The position numbers and the translations under genes are program-made. Shown piece by piece: positions 1 to 8,878 of a DNA stretch of 64,000 nt (the stretch's first letter is position 1; every line of letters begins with the position of its first letter). Source of the DNA: Bacteroidales bacterium (lineage in GTDB: Bacteria; Bacteroidota; Bacteroidia; Bacteroidales; Paludibacteraceae); NCBI GenBank assembly GCA_015061145.1, contig SUXD01000007.1:1-64000 (forward strand), written 5' to 3'. Under the pieces are notes generated by a model. The model was given only the letters and a program-made list of their open reading frames with translations. It had not been told where the DNA came from and made no database searches.

Positions 1-112
1 GTATTCGGGTCGCGTTATGCGTGTCAGCCCAAGCTCCCAGCAGTACGCCGTCGGTGCCTACTTTCATGGCGCATTCCGACTGAAAAACCGTAAATTGCTT
101 GAATCTAAACAA
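1..112 (-). CDS. trmN6: tRNA1(Val) (adenine37-N6)-methyltransferase, N-terminal part
   Basis: Only the first 37 or so residues are in the window; the gene runs off the left edge. The minus strand reads [20 protein letters not shown] followed by GVLLGAWAD, the highly conserved start of the TrmN6/YfiC family. This family methylates A37 of tRNA-Val using S-adenosylmethionine. No ATG is available: the reading frame meets the stop codon of the upstream exonuclease gene a few codons earlier, so a TTG at 110-112 is the likely start. It lies 15 bp downstream of the exonuclease gene and is probably co-transcribed with it. The family call rests on the N-terminal motif alone because the catalytic NPPY region is outside the window. 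Confidence 0.82.
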   Translation of the reverse strand, partial: MFRFKQFTVFQSECAMKVGTDGVLLGAWADTHNATRI

Positions 113-127
113 GGTAGTCTGTTGTGT

Positions 128-895
128 TTATTTTTGCATGCTGAGTCTTGCGTTTGTCAGCACTTTCTTGGTGTCTAGCGTAAAGTCGCCGTTCATCATC
201 CAGCTGTAATACGATGGATCGGTAGCCAACACTTCTTTCAGCAGTCTGCCTTTGTACTTCCCGAAGTTTATTACAATGTTGTCTTTGTCGTCGTACACAA
301 ATCTTCCTGCAAAATCCACGTTTTTTGTGAACGAGGAGTATTGCGAGAGAAAATTCACATCGTTTTCGAGGTCCTGGTATTTGTCGAGTTGCGCCTTCAA
401 TACTTCGTAAGTGGCCATGGTATCGGCCGATGCGGAGTGCGCTTCTGTCAAATCTTTGTCGCAGTAGAATTTGTAAGCGGCAATCAGCGTTCGTTGCTCC
501 TTCTTGTGAAAAATGGTTTGTACATCAATGAATTTTCTTCTGTTCAGATCAATGTCCACGCCGGCTCTGATGAATTCTTCTGCCAGCAGCGGAATGTCGA
601 AACGGTTGGAATTGAACCCGGCAAGGTCACAACCCTCAATCTCGGCAGCGAGCGATTTTGCAATTTGCTTGAATGTGGGCTCGTTTTTCACGTCGTCATC
701 GCTGATTCCGTGCACGGCCGTGGCTTGTTCGGGGATGTGCATTTCTGGGTTTATGCGGCGAGTTTTTGCTATTTCTTCTCCGTTTGGTTTCACTTTCAAG
801 AATGATATTTCTACGATTCTGTCTTGTGCCACATTTATGCCGGTGGTTTCAAGATCGAAGAAAACGAGTGGGTTTTTCAAATTCAAATTTGCCAT
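128..895 (-). CDS. DnaQ-like 3'-5' exonuclease (DEDDh)
   Basis: 255 aa. An RNase T/DNA polymerase III epsilon-type exonuclease with all DEDDh motifs: ExoI FFDLETTG (D14, E16), ExoII GFNSNRFDIPLL (D100) and ExoIII HSASADT (H153, D158). It removes nucleotides from 3' ends, for proofreading or repair. The C-terminal 70 residues (YDDKDNIVINFGKYKGRLL) resemble the small domain that Bacteroidota homologues carry after the nuclease fold. It lies 78 bp downstream of dnaN on the same strand, which fits a DNA-replication role, but it could be a stand-alone repair exonuclease rather than the polymerase epsilon subunit. Confidence 0.92.
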   Translation of the reverse strand: MANLNLKNPLVFFDLETTGINVAQDRIVEISFLKVKPNGEEIAKTRRINPEMHIPEQATAVHGISDDDVKNEPTFKQIAKSLAAEIEGCDLAGFNSNRFDIPLLAEEFIRAGVDIDLNRRKFIDVQTIFHKKEQRTLIAAYKFYCDKDLTEAHSASADTMATYEVLKAQLDKYQDLENDVNFLSQYSSFTKNVDFAGRFVYDDKDNIVINFGKYKGRLLKEVLATDPSYYSWMMNGDFTLDTKKVLTNARLSMQK

Positions 896-924
896 TTTAA
901 ATAGATTGAGAGGAATGTATATGC

Positions 925-950
925 GAAAGGGCTGCGTTCACAGCCCTTTC
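925..950 (-). terminator. hairpin between dnaN and the exonuclease gene
   Basis: Perfect 10-bp inverted repeat (GAAAGGGCTG / CAGCCCTTTC) with a 6-nt loop. There is no long U-run on the minus-strand side, so it may be a processing or attenuating stem rather than a full terminator. Confidence 0.4.
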
Positions 951-973
951 GTTGTTGTGTTCTTTTTTGTTTT

Positions 974-2104
974 TTAGTCATTCAGCATGATAGGCATCAG
1001 CAACATCAGCAGTTCTTCGTTTTCGGCGTTCTCCAACGGGAGTATTACTCCGGCTCTGCGCGCGTCAGAAAGCTCGATGACAATTTCTGATTGCTCAATG
1101 TTTGAAAGCAGTTCGATGAGGTAAACGGATTTGAAGCCGATGCTCATTGGCTCGCTTTGGTATTGGCATGGCACTGTTTCCTGTGCAGAAATCGAATAGT
1201 CGAGGTCTTGTGCAGAAACGATAATTTCGTTTTCGTTCAGTTGCAGTTTTATGAGGTTGCTGGCTTGGTTGGCGGCTACCGATGCTCTTTTCAGCGCATT
1301 GATTAAAGTCATTCTGTCAACAATGGCCTTGTTGGGGTTGTTCTTTGGAATGACATCGTTGTATTTAGGGTATCGACCGTCTACAAGTCGGCAGATCATT
1401 GTAAAATTCTCGAGTGCGAAAATGGCGTTTTTCCCATCGAAATTCACCGTCACGTCGCCGTTTTCTTTCGGCAGGATGCTTTTCAGAAGTGTGGCAGGTT
1501 TCTTGGGCAATATGAACGACGCTTCTTTTTCGCTCTTCACGTCATTTATCTTGAAGCGTACCAGCTTGTGCGCGTCCGAAGCAACTACAGTAAGACTGTC
1601 GGTAGCGATGTCGAAATAAATGCCGTTCATAACAGGACGCAGCTCGTCTTCTCCTGTCGCAAAAATGGTGTAGCTGATGCTTCTGAGCAGTGTCGATGCG
1701 GAAATGGTCAGGTTGTTTTCTGAATTTGCCGCCGATTCTATTTCAGGATACTCGCTTCCGTTTTTGCCCATTGGCGTAATGTTGCCGTTTTGCGCAGTCG
1801 TTATCTTTATCGAGAGATTATCGTCGTTGATAGTGAAGGTGATGGGCTGTTCGGGGCAGACGCTCAGCCAGTTCAATAGCTCTTTTGATGGTACGGCTAT
1901 CTGTCCGTCGTTTTCGGCGTTCTCAATCAACTCAACTGTCGAGATGAGCGTTGTGTCTAAGTCCGACGCTGTGATGGTCAGCTTGTTGCCTTCCACTTTG
2001 AATAAAAAATTGTCCAGAATGGGCAATGTGTTTTTTGAAGATATCACCCTGTTCAGGATCTGTAGATGGCTTAAAAGCCCTGTGCTTGATACTGTGAATT
2101 TCAT
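974..2104 (-). CDS. dnaN: DNA polymerase III beta subunit (sliding clamp)
   Basis: 376 aa starting at MKFTVSSTGLLSHLQ. An ATG ten codons upstream gives a non-homologous extension (MFNTYIKTTI) and is rejected. The protein is the ring-shaped processivity clamp that tethers DNA polymerase III to DNA. It shows the three-domain clamp layout: N-terminal KFTVSSTGLL..., the middle FILPKKPATLLKSIL segment and the C-terminal end MLLMPIMLND, matching the family's usual length of about 370 aa. dnaA lies about 6 kb away on the same strand. The exonuclease and trmN6 genes follow it. Confidence 0.97.
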   Translation of the reverse strand: MKFTVSSTGLLSHLQILNRVISSKNTLPILDNFLFKVEGNKLTITASDLDTTLISTVELIENAENDGQIAVPSKELLNWLSVCPEQPITFTINDDNLSIKITTAQNGNITPMGKNGSEYPEIESAANSENNLTISASTLLRSISYTIFATGEDELRPVMNGIYFDIATDSLTVVASDAHKLVRFKINDVKSEKEASFILPKKPATLLKSILPKENGDVTVNFDGKNAIFALENFTMICRLVDGRYPKYNDVIPKNNPNKAIVDRMTLINALKRASVAANQASNLIKLQLNENEIIVSAQDLDYSISAQETVPCQYQSEPMSIGFKSVYLIELLSNIEQSEIVIELSDARRAGVILPLENAENEELLMLLMPIMLND

Positions 2105-2184
2105 TATTGTAGTCTTTATGTATGTATTAAACAAAGATACAAAAAAAATGGATATGATTTACATTTTCTGTATAAATGTTCTTG

Positions 2185-3879
2185 CTATTTTGCAAATTTT
2201 CTTCTTCTCCACCAGAAATGACCGATTCCGAAAATCAACAGAATGCTGATGGGCAGAAGGATGTTGAACATTTGAATGTTTTTCTTGTTTTTCTCTGTTT
2301 TTGTCTTGTCCAGCATGCGCAGTTTTAGCTCTCTCGAACGCAGGGTGAACCATCCTTCGTCATCGGCCAGATACAGTATGGCGTTGGTGATGAAGGTGCG
2401 GTTGCCGAACTCTTGTCCGGTGTAGGGGTCAAATCCTAATGGCATGGGGCGCATGTTGCCTTTGGTGCCTCTGATGTCGTTGCGTATGATGTCGCCATCG
2501 GCCACCACAATCATTTTAGTGGGCTCGCTTTCGTTGCGCTGCTCCTTGGAAGTGATGATGTTTTTTGGCTTCATCCTGTTTTTAAAGACCGAAGTGAATT
2601 TCCCTTCTAATGCCACGGCTACAGGAATGTTGCTTTCGGTCAGTCCCAGCTGCTCTATCGGTGTGTCTAATATCTCCAGACTGATGCTGAGTGGAGCTTG
2701 CAGCGCTTTCGAGTAGTTGGATGTTGTAAGCAGAATGCTTTTCTTAATATCATGACTGGTTCCGACAAAGTCAATGCTGGAAGCAAAGTCTGATTTTACA
2801 AGGTTGAGGTTTCTGGATACAGGGTGCGTCGCAACCGGTTGCAGCAGGGGAGAGAAATACCATGACGTAGGCTGATATTCATCTACCGATGATTCGCCGC
2901 TCTTGCTGCCTTGGGCTACAGGAATGAGGATACATTGCGCATCTTCTATGAGTGTGTTGTTCACGCGTATGCCGTAACGGAACAGCTGGTCGTTCAGATT
3001 GACGTCGCTGGGGAGCACTGGCGACATGTTGTAGGCCGAGATGGTGTCCATTGATACTTTTACGCCGTCAGTCAGCCACAATACCCGTCCGCCATTCATG
3101 ATGTATTGGTCGATGACGAATTTCTCGCTCTCGGTGAATTTGTTTTCGGGGGCGGCAATGACCAAAACTTTGTAAGGGTCGAGTACGCTGGCATCGTCGC
3201 CTATGATGCCGCGGTCTATCTGAAAATATTTGCTAAGGGTTTGCGTAATGTCGTAAGTGTATATCTCGGGCAATTCGTTATGCCCCTCCAGAAATGCGAT
3301 TTTCTGAATCTCTTTTTGTGTCAGAGAACGGATGGCGTCGGTAAGTTCAAACTCCAGATTTTCAATAGAAATGTTTAGGTTTTCGTATCCAGTTTTTCCA
3401 GGGGCTTTTTTTAGCAGGTTCACCTTGGCGGTGTCTTTGCCGCAGATGATTTTGGCCCAAGGAAAAACTATTTTCTGGATGCTTTTCCCCTCCGAGTCTT
3501 TTTCGTTCACTTCAATGGGAGCGAAACCTTCTTCGTAAAGGCGTCTGTAATTCTCGTACCGTTTTTCGTCGTTTTCGCAGTCCGAGGGGTCTTCGAAGTG
3601 GTATACAATGTTTTTTTTGCCATATATTTTGAATTCGTCAAGCATCTCCTCTGTGGCTTTCTTCAGCCGCAGAAAGCCAGAGTTCAAATCTCCGTCAAGA
3701 TATACGGTGACATTCATTTTCTGGTCCAGGTTCTTCAGCAGCTTTTTTGTTTGGGGCGAAATGCTGTATCTCTTTTCGGAAGTGAGGTCCCATCTGAAGA
3801 AAAAGAATGAAGCGATGATGTTTAGGATGACGAGTACACCGATAAAAATGAGTGTGCGTGTGGCAGTACGAGTGTTCAT
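2185..3879 (-). CDS. gldG: GldG-like ABC-2 type auxiliary membrane protein
   Basis: 564 aa. The sequence has an N-terminal membrane segment (about residues 9-29), a long extracytoplasmic domain starting LTSEKRYSISPQTKKLLKNL, and a C-terminal membrane segment followed by WWRRRKFAK. This matches GldG, the Bacteroidota protein that works with the permease GldF and ATPase GldA in a putative ABC transporter linked to gliding and secretion. No gldF or gldA lies next to it here. The upstream neighbour is a DUF3467 gene, 38 bp away, and no permease fusion is present. It may partner with a GldF encoded elsewhere, or serve a non-gliding role as in many gut Bacteroidales. Confidence 0.86.
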   Translation of the reverse strand: MNTRTATRTLIFIGVLVILNIIASFFFFRWDLTSEKRYSISPQTKKLLKNLDQKMNVTVYLDGDLNSGFLRLKKATEEMLDEFKIYGKKNIVYHFEDPSDCENDEKRYENYRRLYEEGFAPIEVNEKDSEGKSIQKIVFPWAKIICGKDTAKVNLLKKAPGKTGYENLNISIENLEFELTDAIRSLTQKEIQKIAFLEGHNELPEIYTYDITQTLSKYFQIDRGIIGDDASVLDPYKVLVIAAPENKFTESEKFVIDQYIMNGGRVLWLTDGVKVSMDTISAYNMSPVLPSDVNLNDQLFRYGIRVNNTLIEDAQCILIPVAQGSKSGESSVDEYQPTSWYFSPLLQPVATHPVSRNLNLVKSDFASSIDFVGTSHDIKKSILLTTSNYSKALQAPLSISLEILDTPIEQLGLTESNIPVAVALEGKFTSVFKNRMKPKNIITSKEQRNESEPTKMIVVADGDIIRNDIRGTKGNMRPMPLGFDPYTGQEFGNRTFITNAILYLADDEGWFTLRSRELKLRMLDKTKTEKNKKNIQMFNILLPISILLIFGIGHFWWRRRKFAK

Positions 3880-3917
3880 CTATTTGTTTTTATAAATAAT
3901 GTAATGACCAAAGTGCG

Positions 3918-4220
3918 TTATGCGTTTCCGCCGCTGAATCCGATAATCGGCATTGGGTTGCCCTTTTCGTTGCTCGTCCCTCCATGTTTCGAGTCGTATT
4001 TGCTCAAGTTGTCCTGCAATGCGGCTAAAAGACGGCGCGTATTTTCGGGTGTCATGATGATTCTTGCCTTAACCTGTCCTTTGGGTATTCCTGGCATCAT
4101 GCGAATAAAGTCAAGCACAAATTCAGAATCGGAATGCGCAATTACAGCCACGTTTGCGTATATGCCATCGGCCACATCTTCTTTGATGTCAATGTTCAAT
4201 TGTTTTTCGTTGTTGTTCAT
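3918..4220 (-). CDS. DUF3467 family protein
   Basis: 100 aa. The core NIDIKEDVADGIYANVAVIAHSDSEFVLDF..MMPGIPKGQVKARIIMTPENTRRLLAAL is typical of DUF3467, small soluble proteins widespread in Bacteroidota with unknown function. It lies directly upstream of gldG on the same strand and may share its transcript. The C-terminal tail (after about residue 80) is Gly/Asn-rich and likely disordered. Confidence 0.85.
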   Translation of the reverse strand: MNNNEKQLNIDIKEDVADGIYANVAVIAHSDSEFVLDFIRMMPGIPKGQVKARIIMTPENTRRLLAALQDNLSKYDSKHGGTSNEKGNPMPIIGFSGGNA

Positions 4221-4291
4221 CTTTTGTTTAGTTTAAAATTCTGATACAAATTTAAGAAAAATTACTTTTTAAAAGAAAATTTGCACATTTT

Positions 4292-4322
4292 TTTGTTTTT
4301 TGCGCAAAACACATTACTTTTG
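4292..4322 (+). promoter_or_regulatory. Bacteroidota-type promoter of the acyl-CoA synthetase gene
   Basis: TTTG (4292-4295), a 19-nt spacer and TACTTTTG (4315-4322) match the Bacteroidota primary sigma consensus (TTTG near -33, TAnnTTTG near -7). It ends 23 bp before the ATG at 4346 and points at that gene. Confidence 0.65.
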
Positions 4323-4345
4323 TGCCATGGTAGAATACATGAATT

Positions 4346-6007
4346 ATGATAAACGAAAAATTTGTAAAACTTTTTGAAAAAAGTTTCAAGGAAAATTGGG
4401 AGTTGCCTGCTTATGATGATTATGGCACCAAAGTAAAATATACTTATGGCGAAGTTGCGCAAGAAGTGGAGAAACGACACATTCTCTTCAATGAATTGGG
4501 GGTGAAAAAAGGCGATAAAGTCGCACTTTTGGGTACAAATTCTTCAGAATGGGCCATAACTTATGTCGCAACAGTGACTTATGGCGCAGTCATTGTGCCA
4601 ATCTTGCCAGATTTCAACCCCAATGATGTACATCAGATTCTGAATCATTCCGACTCGAAAATTCTTTTTGTGATGCCGCGTTTGTGGGATCAGTTGGACG
4701 AGGATAAGATTCCTGCCGTACAAGTGGCATATTCTCTTGCCGACAGACGGACGCTGTTGCAGAGAGAAGATGCGCCTGCCATGAAATTTGACGACATCGA
4801 ACGTATTTTTGCCGAAAAATATCCGCAAGGATTCTCTGCCGATAATGTTTCGTATCCCGAAATAGAAAATTCAGAACTGGCTTCCATCAATTATACATCA
4901 GGAACAACCGGATTCAGCAAAGGTGTGATGATGTCGGGCAACAATCTGGCTGGTAATGTAGTTTTCGGTTTACAGACGCAGTTGCTGAAACGCAAAGATG
5001 AGGTGGTGAGCTTTTTGCCGCTTTCTCACGCTTATGGTTGCGCCTTCGAATTCCTTACAGCCACTTGCGCGGGCGCACATGTCCATTTCTTAGGCCGTGT
5101 TCCTGCTCCCAAAGTGCTCATCAAGGCCTTTCAAGAGGTGCGCCCGAATGTTATTTTCTCTGTGCCCTTGATTTTTGAGAAAATATATAAGAATGTGATT
5201 CTGCCACAACTCGAGACCTATGCAATGAAACTGGCGATGAACATTCCGTTCCTCGATACATTAATATATAAGAACATTTGCACTAAACTGAAAGAAACGC
5301 TCGGCGGAAACTTTTACGAAGTGATTATCGGTGGCGCAGCTTTGAATAAAGAAGTGGAGGATTTCTTCAAAAAGATAAATTTCCCTTTTACAGTTGGCTA
5401 TGGCATGACGGAGTGCGCTCCGCTTATCACTTATGCCGATTATCAAGTGCACCGCCAGTCGTCGGTTGGCAAGGCGCTTCCTATTATGGAGGTGAAAATC
5501 CTTTCTAACGACCCCTACAATGAAGTGGGCGAAATTGTGACCCGCGGCGAGAATGTGATGCTGGGCTACTATAAGAGCGAAGATAAAACAAGCGAAGTGC
5601 TCGATGAAGACGGCTGGTTGCATACTGGTGACCTGGGTCTGCTCGACGAGGAAGGAAATCTTTATATTAAAGGTAGAAACAAATCGATGATTCTTGGCTC
5701 AAACGGTCAGAATATTTATCCGGAAGAGATTGAATCGAAATTGAACAATATGCCTTATGTGGCTGAAAGTCTGGTGGTGGAAAGCAACGGAAAGCTCTAT
5801 GCGCTGGTATATCCCGATAATGATGCGCTTTCGGCCGACATGACGCAAGAGCATTTGCAGCAGATAATGGATAGCAATCTGAAGGAGTTGAATACGAAGG
5901 TTGCGCCGTACGAAAAGATTGCTCAGATAAAAATTTATCCATCAGAATTTGAAAAAACGCCCAAAAAGAGTATCAAACGCTATCTTTACAATAAAATAAT
6001 CGACTGA
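4346..6007 (+). CDS. long-chain fatty-acid--CoA ligase (AMP-binding)
   Basis: 553 aa. An ANL-superfamily adenylate-forming enzyme that activates a fatty acid with ATP and joins it to CoA. Visible motifs: the phosphate-binding INYTSGTTGFSKGVMMSG, the adenine motif GYGMTECAP, the hinge GWLHTGDLG and a C-terminal catalytic lysine region PKKSIKRYLY. No clear membrane segment, so peripheral or cytoplasmic. It is monocistronic, preceded by its own promoter and followed by a 140-bp gap before a small lipoprotein gene. The substrate chain length cannot be read from the sequence. Confidence 0.93.
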   Translation: MINEKFVKLFEKSFKENWELPAYDDYGTKVKYTYGEVAQEVEKRHILFNELGVKKGDKVALLGTNSSEWAITYVATVTYGAVIVPILPDFNPNDVHQILNHSDSKILFVMPRLWDQLDEDKIPAVQVAYSLADRRTLLQREDAPAMKFDDIERIFAEKYPQGFSADNVSYPEIENSELASINYTSGTTGFSKGVMMSGNNLAGNVVFGLQTQLLKRKDEVVSFLPLSHAYGCAFEFLTATCAGAHVHFLGRVPAPKVLIKAFQEVRPNVIFSVPLIFEKIYKNVILPQLETYAMKLAMNIPFLDTLIYKNICTKLKETLGGNFYEVIIGGAALNKEVEDFFKKINFPFTVGYGMTECAPLITYADYQVHRQSSVGKALPIMEVKILSNDPYNEVGEIVTRGENVMLGYYKSEDKTSEVLDEDGWLHTGDLGLLDEEGNLYIKGRNKSMILGSNGQNIYPEEIESKLNNMPYVAESLVVESNGKLYALVYPDNDALSADMTQEHLQQIMDSNLKELNTKVAPYEKIAQIKIYPSEFEKTPKKSIKRYLYNKIID

Positions 6008-6084
6008 TAATTAATAGTTTGTATTTTATTTTAAAGAAAAGTATAAAAAAAAGCGGAATAAAAGATTCGTAATGAAAAAATTAT

Positions 6085-6092
6085 TATCTTTG
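6085..6092 (+). promoter_or_regulatory. -7 element upstream of the small lipoprotein gene
   Basis: TATCTTTG matches TAnnTTTG exactly and lies 58 bp before the ATG at 6150. The -33 element is not convincing. Confidence 0.45.
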
Positions 6093-6149
6093 TAGCAATT
6101 TAAAAAGGAGTTAATATTAATTGTTTAATTATTAAAAAAACAAAAAAAA

Positions 6150-6353
6150 ATGAAAAAGTTAATGTTGTTTTTCGCTGTTGCAACTGCTGTGTCTTTTACA
6201 TCTTGTGGTTCTAAACAGGCTGCTGAAGAAGTAGCTGAAGAAGCTGCTGTTGTTGCAGATTCTATCGAAGCTGTTGTTGATTCTGCTGCTGTTGTTGCAG
6301 ATTCTACTGTAGAAGCAGTTATCGATTCTGCTGCTGCTGTTGTTGCTGAATAA
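6150..6353 (+). CDS. small Ala/Val-repeat lipoprotein
   Basis: 67 aa. Signal peptide MKKLMLFFAVATAVSFTSCG with a lipobox cysteine at residue 19, so probably a lipid-anchored envelope protein. The mature part is low complexity and repeats the pattern (V/E)-A-V-V/I-D-S-A-A-V-V-A, acidic with no aromatic residues, consistent with an amphipathic helix. It has its own -7 box upstream and a strong terminator directly after, so it is expressed as a separate short mRNA. Function unknown. Structural or stress lipoproteins such as Lpp are only a loose analogy. Confidence 0.7.
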   Translation: MKKLMLFFAVATAVSFTSCGSKQAAEEVAEEAAVVADSIEAVVDSAAVVADSTVEAVIDSAAAVVAE

Positions 6354-6369
6354 TTTACAGCGATAAGCG

Positions 6370-6405
6370 AAAAAAAAACAGGTTGCATGCAACCTGTTTT
6401 TTTTT
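6370..6405. terminator. bidirectional Rho-independent terminator
   Basis: Palindrome CAGGTTGCATGCAACCTG flanked by nine A on the left and nine T on the right. It serves the small lipoprotein gene (plus) and probably the convergent gene ending at 6433 (minus). Confidence 0.82.
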
Positions 6406-6432
6406 GTGTCTTTTTTCTGATGTTTTTATGTT

Positions 6433-6978
6433 TCAGAATTCGTTTTCGTCGAACGACATGTCGCTGAAGCCTTCTTCATCAAATTCGTCTTCGTTGAATC
6501 CTTCGTCTCCGTAAAAGTCTTCTTCGAAATTTTCGGCTGAAACATTCTTTTTGCTGGTGTCCTCAAAATCTCCCATGACAATCTGTTGTGGCGCTTCGCC
6601 TTTTTTTGCCGTGCAGACGGCCTTCTCCAAATGACCGGGTTTGATGTCTTTGAGTCTGACAATGAATCCTCTTTCCGAGAACATATCGAAAATGTACAGC
6701 ACATTCTGGTTTTTCTCTGTGATGAAGTCGCTGATGACAGTGTCCTCCATCGTGTGACTGTCATATTCCGACGAGGTGTCCATTTCTACTAAGGTGATTT
6801 CGAGCTCTTTCTCCCAATTTTCGTCACAAAGGAAAAATGCGGTCATCTCGTTTTTCTCGTAATTCACACTCTCTGAAATGATGTTATGCAATTCCATGAA
6901 TGTGTTGTCAGCGTCAATTTCTATCTCGCGCGAAAATGTGCTGCTCTCGTCTGAAATAAGTTTGAATTTGTAAATCAT
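6433..6978 (-). CDS. pRiA4b ORF-3-like acidic protein
   Basis: 181 aa, starting at MIYKFKLISDES. An upstream in-frame start adds 17 non-homologous residues and is rejected. The N-terminal half (MIYKFKLISDESSTFSREIE ... NTFMELHNIISESVNYEKNEMTAFFLCDENWEK) fits the plasmid pRiA4b ORF-3 / IS1096 passenger family. The C-terminal 40 residues are extremely acidic (DEGFNEDEFDEEGFSDMSFDE). Biochemical role unknown. It is flanked by terminators on both sides, and dnaA lies upstream. Confidence 0.7.
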   Translation of the reverse strand: MIYKFKLISDESSTFSREIEIDADNTFMELHNIISESVNYEKNEMTAFFLCDENWEKELEITLVEMDTSSEYDSHTMEDTVISDFITEKNQNVLYIFDMFSERGFIVRLKDIKPGHLEKAVCTAKKGEAPQQIVMGDFEDTSKKNVSAENFEEDFYGDEGFNEDEFDEEGFSDMSFDENEF

Positions 6979-7067
6979 AGGTTCTTCGTGTTTTCTCGAA
7001 AGCAAATATATAAAATTTGCAGGTTGCATGGATAAAATGTGCGTTTTTTTTCCGAAAATATGTGCAT

Positions 7068-7109
7068 AAAAAGAGCCGGTTCCTGTTTTTGGGGGAGTCG
7101 GCTCTTTTT
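7068..7109 (-). terminator. terminator after dnaA
   Basis: Inverted repeat AAAAGAGCCG / CGGCTCTTTT with a 20-nt loop and T-runs on both sides, 23 bp past the dnaA stop. Confidence 0.8.
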
Positions 7110-7131
7110 GCTTGTTTGTCTTTAAATATGT

Positions 7132-8538
7132 TTAAGCCATTATTTTTGCCTCAAGTTCCTTTATGACAAGTCTGAGGTTCTTGTCCCAGTCGAGTTGATC
7201 GCTGATAACTTTGCAAGCGTGCAGCACGGTGGCGTGGTCTCTTCTGCCGATGTGCAGACCAATGTTGCTCAGCGACTGCTGTGTGTGTTGTTTCGACAAG
7301 TACATGGCCAATTGTCGCGCCAGTACAAGCTCGTGCCTTCTGTCTTTGCTCAACACTTCATCTACAGGGAGATTCAGGTGTTCGCATACGGTGTTTCTGA
7401 TAAATTCTACCGTGATGGCTTTGGGCTTCTGTTCTGTTGCGCTGTTTCCCAGCACTTCCATGGCAAGCGACAAGTCGATTGCTTGATTGCCGTTTACGAT
7501 AGAGAAAAGCAGCAATTTTGATATAGCCCCTTCCAGCGCGCGGGTGTCGCCTGTATGCTCGGCAATGTATTCCACCACATCCTCAGGAATGTGCAAGTCG
7601 TCTTTTTCAATTTTTTTGCGCAGAATGGCTTTTCTGAGCTCTACGCCAGGCTCTTCTATTCTGGCAGACAATCCTCCTCTGAAACGCGACAAAAGTCTGT
7701 CTTCGAATCCTTCTAGCTGCTCGGGCATACGGTCTGATGTCAGTATCAGCTGTTTTCCTGATTGGTGCAAGTAGTTGAAGATGTTAAAGAAAATGCCTTG
7801 TGTTTTCTTTTTCGTTGCAAATTCATGTATGTCGTCAATTATCAGTACATCTATGTGCTGATAAAAGTTCATGAAGTCGTTTGTCTTGTTTTCCATCGTG
7901 GCTTGGCTGAACTGTTGCGAGAACACATGCGCTGATACATACAGTACATTTTTCTCTGGATGCAAGTCCTTTACCATCAGTCCGATAGCATTTGCCAGAT
8001 GTGTTTTGCCCACTCCTGGATTACCATAGATGAACAATGGGTTGAATACGGTTTTTCCAGGGGTGTTTCCGATGCTTACGCCTGCCACATGCGCCATTTT
8101 GTTTTCCTTGCCTTGTACAAAGTCGTCAAAGGAAAGATTTATGTTCAGGTGTGAGTCGATGTTCCCCATCGGTCGTGGCGTCGTGGGTGTGTTGTACGCT
8201 TTCTTGATGAAGTCGTTCGGTGTAGGGGTGGGCACAGATGTAGTTCCGCCAGGAATGTGCGATTCCAATTCTTCAAGCGGAATGATGTACATCAGCTTTA
8301 CGCTTTCACCTGTTTCGCGTTTCAGCGTTTCGCGTATGAGTTTTGAGTAAGTTCTTTCTATTTGTGTGTAGTAGAACCGCGACGGCAGCTGAATGGTGAA
8401 TTCGTTCTTCTCTTCGTTTTTCTCATATTTGACGGGTACGATGGGAGCGAACCATTGGTTATATTCCTCGGTGGAGATGTTGTCTTTGATAATGCTTTTG
8501 CATTTCTCCCAAAGTTTCGTGTGATTTATCGTCGTCAT
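7132..8538 (-). CDS. dnaA: chromosomal replication initiator DnaA
   Basis: 468 aa. Domain I at the N-terminus (LWEKCKSIIKDNISTEEYNQWF), a linker to about residue 125, then the AAA+ domain III with Walker A YGNPGVGKTHL and Walker B VLIIDDIHE, and domain IV with the DNA-binding signature LSNIGLHIGRRDHATVLHAC. It binds the origin and melts DNA to start replication. It is a separate unit with its own terminator, and 340 bp of AT-rich non-coding DNA lies upstream. Confidence 0.98.
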   Translation of the reverse strand: MTTINHTKLWEKCKSIIKDNISTEEYNQWFAPIVPVKYEKNEEKNEFTIQLPSRFYYTQIERTYSKLIRETLKRETGESVKLMYIIPLEELESHIPGGTTSVPTPTPNDFIKKAYNTPTTPRPMGNIDSHLNINLSFDDFVQGKENKMAHVAGVSIGNTPGKTVFNPLFIYGNPGVGKTHLANAIGLMVKDLHPEKNVLYVSAHVFSQQFSQATMENKTNDFMNFYQHIDVLIIDDIHEFATKKKTQGIFFNIFNYLHQSGKQLILTSDRMPEQLEGFEDRLLSRFRGGLSARIEEPGVELRKAILRKKIEKDDLHIPEDVVEYIAEHTGDTRALEGAISKLLLFSIVNGNQAIDLSLAMEVLGNSATEQKPKAITVEFIRNTVCEHLNLPVDEVLSKDRRHELVLARQLAMYLSKQHTQQSLSNIGLHIGRRDHATVLHACKVISDQLDWDKNLRLVIKELEAKIMA

Positions 8539-8878
8539 TTTAGTATTAGTCTCTTTTTAACGATTACAAAATTGGGACGATTTTTTTATAAAAAAAAACT
8601 GATTTTTTTTTGTCTATTTAAAATATTTCGTATCTGACTGATTTTATATTTGTTAGACTTAAATGCTTGATAGTCAATATATTTGCCTGTTGATAACTTG
8701 ATTTATCAAACTGATAATAAATAAGTTATACCTTTTGTTGTATTCTGTCTTTTGTAAATTGACTAAATGAAATTCTTTGTAAAATCAGCGATTTGTAAAA
8801 ATGTTAATGAAACTTAAAATCGCTTATTTAGAAAAAGTCTAAATAAGCGATTTTTTTTCCCTCAATTATATATATGTA
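8539..8878. other. AT-rich intergenic region upstream of dnaA
   Basis: 340 bp with no gene. I do not see a canonical DnaA box (TTATNCACA). A cluster of related half-sites (GTTGATAAC 8689-8697, TTTATCAAA 8702-8710, TGATAA 8712-8717) lies in the middle and could be regulatory. A terminator hairpin occupies its right end. Confidence 0.4.
8816..8858. terminator. strong hairpin downstream of the MCE gene
   Basis: 17-bp perfect inverted repeat AAAATCGCTTATTTAGA / TCTAAATAAGCGATTTT with a 5-nt loop. It is followed by T8 on the plus strand and TTTTAAG on the minus strand. It lies 20 bp past the MCE gene stop. Confidence 0.75.

Noticed and set aside
8539..8878. Replication origin next to dnaA
   Set aside because: AT-rich, but no clear DnaA-box consensus; GTTGATAAC-like words alone are not enough.
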